From JACVRW01 sp035705985 (lineage in GTDB: Bacteria; Actinomycetota; Thermoleophilia; Solirubrobacterales; Thermoleophilaceae), in the NCBI GenBank assembly GCA_035705985.1, contig DASSVP010000137.1, forward strand, positions 1 to 22,161: DNA of 22,161 bases. The letters are read 5' to 3'. Shown here one piece after another: positions 21,226 to 22,161 of the stretch (position 1 is its first letter; each line of letters starts with the position of its first letter). Both the position numbers and the translations under genes were made by a program. The notes below the pieces were generated by a model. That model was not told the origin of the DNA, searched no databases, and worked only from the letters and a program-made list of their open reading frames with translations.

Positions 21226-21759
21226 CTACCCGGCGGCTTCGCACGGAAACGGCGCGGGCGCGCCCGGCCGGTAGCCGCGCAGGCGGCCGAGCACGCCGAG
21301 GAGGTGAAGGGCGCCGCGCACGAGCGGCTGCGGGCCGGCGAGCCGGATCACGTCGTCGTACTCCGTGAGGTAGGCGCCGAACGCCAGTGGCCCGGGCATG
21401 CCGTCCTTGCCGATGCGCCCGTCGCGCCGAAGCGCGTCGAGCTCGGCGAACCACTCCGCCGTGCGGCCGGCAGGCTCGGTGCGCCAGGTGGCGCGTGCGG
21501 GGACGTCGCCCTCGTTCCACATCTGGTGGACGGCGCCGGCGGGCACCTCGAGCGTGTCACCCTCGGCGAGCTCGTGCTCGACGCCGTCGACACGGGCCCG
21601 GAGGAGGCCCTCGAGCACCTCGAAGCGCTCGCACTGGCCGGGGTGGAAGTGCCTCGGCGGCGGTGCGCCGTTCGGCGCCCAGGTGCCCTCGACTTCAAGA
21701 GCCTGTGCGTCGGAGTTGACGATCTCGACGGATTCGTGCGGTGTCAGGTGATAGATCAT
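21226..21759 (-). CDS. Single-domain cupin protein
   Basis: This 177-residue protein carries one complete cupin (double-stranded beta-helix) domain. Motif 1 HFHPGQCERFEVLEG gives ligands H37, H39 and E44. Motif 2 GDTLEVPAGAVHQMWN gives H78 and fits the G(x)5PxG(x)2H(x)3N rule exactly. These four residues normally bind a divalent metal, as in dioxygenases, isomerases or sugar-binding cupins. A C-terminal extension of about 85 residues (RTAEWFAELDALRRDGR ... LLGVLGRLRGYR) is typical of small cupins that act on or sense aromatic or sugar ligands, but the ligand is unknown. The ATG at 21757-21759 has no Shine-Dalgarno and lies 8 bases after a TATTTT box, so the mRNA is probably leaderless. Confidence 0.92.
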   Translation of the reverse strand: MIYHLTPHESVEIVNSDAQALEVEGTWAPNGAPPPRHFHPGQCERFEVLEGLLRARVDGVEHELAEGDTLEVPAGAVHQMWNEGDVPARATWRTEPAGRTAEWFAELDALRRDGRIGKDGMPGPLAFGAYLTEYDDVIRLAGPQPLVRGALHLLGVLGRLRGYRPGAPAPFPCEAAG

Positions 21760-21770
21760 TTGATATCAAA
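21759..21770. promoter_or_regulatory. 12-bp palindrome operator over the cupin start and -10 box
   Basis: TTTGATATCAAA is a perfect palindrome spanning the first base of the cupin ATG and the bases just upstream, covering the predicted transcription start and half of the -10 box. A dyad of this size in this position is typical of repressors with winged-helix or TetR-type DNA binding (MarR or PadR, for example). The regulator is not in the window. Confidence 0.6.
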
Positions 21771-21796
21771 ATACTTTTGGTCGAAACAGTTGTCAA
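21768..21796 (-). promoter_or_regulatory. Near-consensus sigma70-type promoter of the cupin operon
   Basis: On the minus strand TTGACA (21791-21796) is followed by a 17-base spacer and TATTTT (21768-21773). The -35 is exact, the spacing ideal and the -10 differs from TATAAT at two places. The ATG starts 8 bases after the -10 box, so the transcript is likely leaderless. It is by far the most AT-rich stretch of the window. Confidence 0.75.
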
Positions 21797-21869
21797 GCGC
21801 ATTGCGGCATCGAGGGGTCACACGGCGGTGCGCAGGTTTCGCCTGACAGTCAGACGGAGGCTGCACGAC

Positions 21870-22160
21870 CTAGGGCAGCAGAGCGGCCGCGGGTAACACG
21901 GCGGACCCCATCAACGCCCACTCCGCCGCGCGCAGCCTCAGCGGCCGGCGGACGATCGGGCCCGCGGCGGACGGCGGCGCGGAGGCGCCCACCGTCTCCG
22001 CCTCGCGGATCACCCACGCCAGCACCGCCTCCACCAGCGCGCGCGGGCGCTTCGCGGACGCGGAGAGGCGCTCGGCCAGCGAGCGGCCGGCCGCCGCCAG
22101 GCGGCCCTCGGAGGCGATCGCGTCGAGGATCGCCGCCGCTTCGGTCGCGGAGGGCACGCG
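21870..22160 (-). CDS. Unrecognised protein, probably 5'-truncated by the window edge
   Basis: I do not recognise this protein. About 97 residues are visible; the frame is open to the window edge, and a GTG at 22155-22157 might be its start. The first part is helical and charged (AAAILDAIASEGRLAAAGRSLAERLSASAK), followed by a Pro/Ala-rich linker (GASAPPSAAGPIV) and a hydrophobic end (AAEWALMGSAVLPAAALLP) that may be the start or remnant of a membrane segment. It is separated from the cupin promoter by about 75 bases in which I see only a short dyad at 21843-21853. Codon and residue use are consistent with coding. Confidence 0.4.
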   Translation of the reverse strand, partial: RVPSATEAAAILDAIASEGRLAAAGRSLAERLSASAKRPRALVEAVLAWVIREAETVGASAPPSAAGPIVRRPLRLRAAEWALMGSAVLPAAALLP

Positions 22161-22161
22161 C

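Noticed and set aside
19612..21846. 744-residue plus-strand open frame
   Set aside because: It overlaps five better-supported genes on both strands and is dominated by Arg/Ala/Gly with no motif; lack of stops reflects high GC content.
21843..21853. CTGAC-A-GTCAG dyad and CAGG...CCTG hairpin between the cupin promoter and the last gene
   Set aside because: Arms are only 4-5 bp and no T-run follows; too weak to call a terminator or operator.
1..22161. Mobile element, prophage, CRISPR or defence island
   Set aside because: I saw no transposase, integrase, recombinase, Cas gene, regular spacer array or tRNA with flanking repeats; composition is even apart from the cupin promoter.

Overview
The window is 22,161 bases of very GC-rich, gene-dense bacterial DNA. 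It has no tRNA, rRNA, CRISPR array or insertion sequence that I can see. Protein content points to the Actinomycetota: NarL-type two-component systems, tandem MMPL transporters, an alpha-glucan/methyltransferase cluster like that of mycobacteria, and very small SNRLGC-type membrane proteins. The style of the secreted GDPD and the compact layout suggest the class Thermoleophilia (Solirubrobacterales/Gaiellales). The class assignment is inference.

Layout. 1-404: 3' end of a SAM methyltransferase. 397-4173 (minus): a tightly overlapping four-gene operon, read right to left as receiver-only response regulator, membrane histidine kinase, NarL-type response regulator and MreB-like actin. 4199-6287 (plus): a hexapeptide acyltransferase overlapping a GT39-like membrane glycosyltransferase. 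6381-10873 (plus): two tandem MMPL/RND transporters, with three short repeats before the first and a strong hairpin before the second. 10887-12223 (plus): a 56-residue membrane protein coupled to a DAO-type FAD oxidoreductase. 12213-13379 (minus): a secreted glycerophosphodiester phosphodiesterase.

13389-17582 (minus): an operon of methyltransferase, CPBP membrane protease, GH57 branching enzyme and GT4 glucosyltransferase. Apart from the protease it has the order of Rv3030-Rv3031-Rv3032 of Mycobacterium tuberculosis, which is linked to methylglucose lipopolysaccharide synthesis. A second methyltransferase (17620-18528) diverges from it. 18492-19745 (minus): two tiny proteins of 61 and 35 residues followed by a YihY/BrkB membrane protein. 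19787-20758 (plus): an unrecognised 323-residue protein. 20755-21759 (minus): a cupin gene and an unrecognised 153-residue gene behind a near-consensus promoter overlapped by a 12-bp palindrome. 21870-end (minus): a fragment of an unrecognised gene.

Much of the window concerns the cell envelope: actin-directed shape or growth, sugar transfer and acylation, lipid/polymer export, methylated glucan synthesis and phosphodiester cleavage. Packing is extreme. All four convergent gene pairs overlap at their 3' ends, and five co-directional pairs share a 4-base start/stop overlap. Several genes that begin a transcription unit have a TAnnnT box 6-10 bases before the start codon and no Shine-Dalgarno sequence, which suggests leaderless or near-leaderless transcripts. 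The best candidates for something undescribed are the signalling operon coupled to MreB, with its apparent CTG start for the kinase, and the MGLP-like cluster with an embedded CPBP protease. No intergenic gap exceeds about 110 bases.
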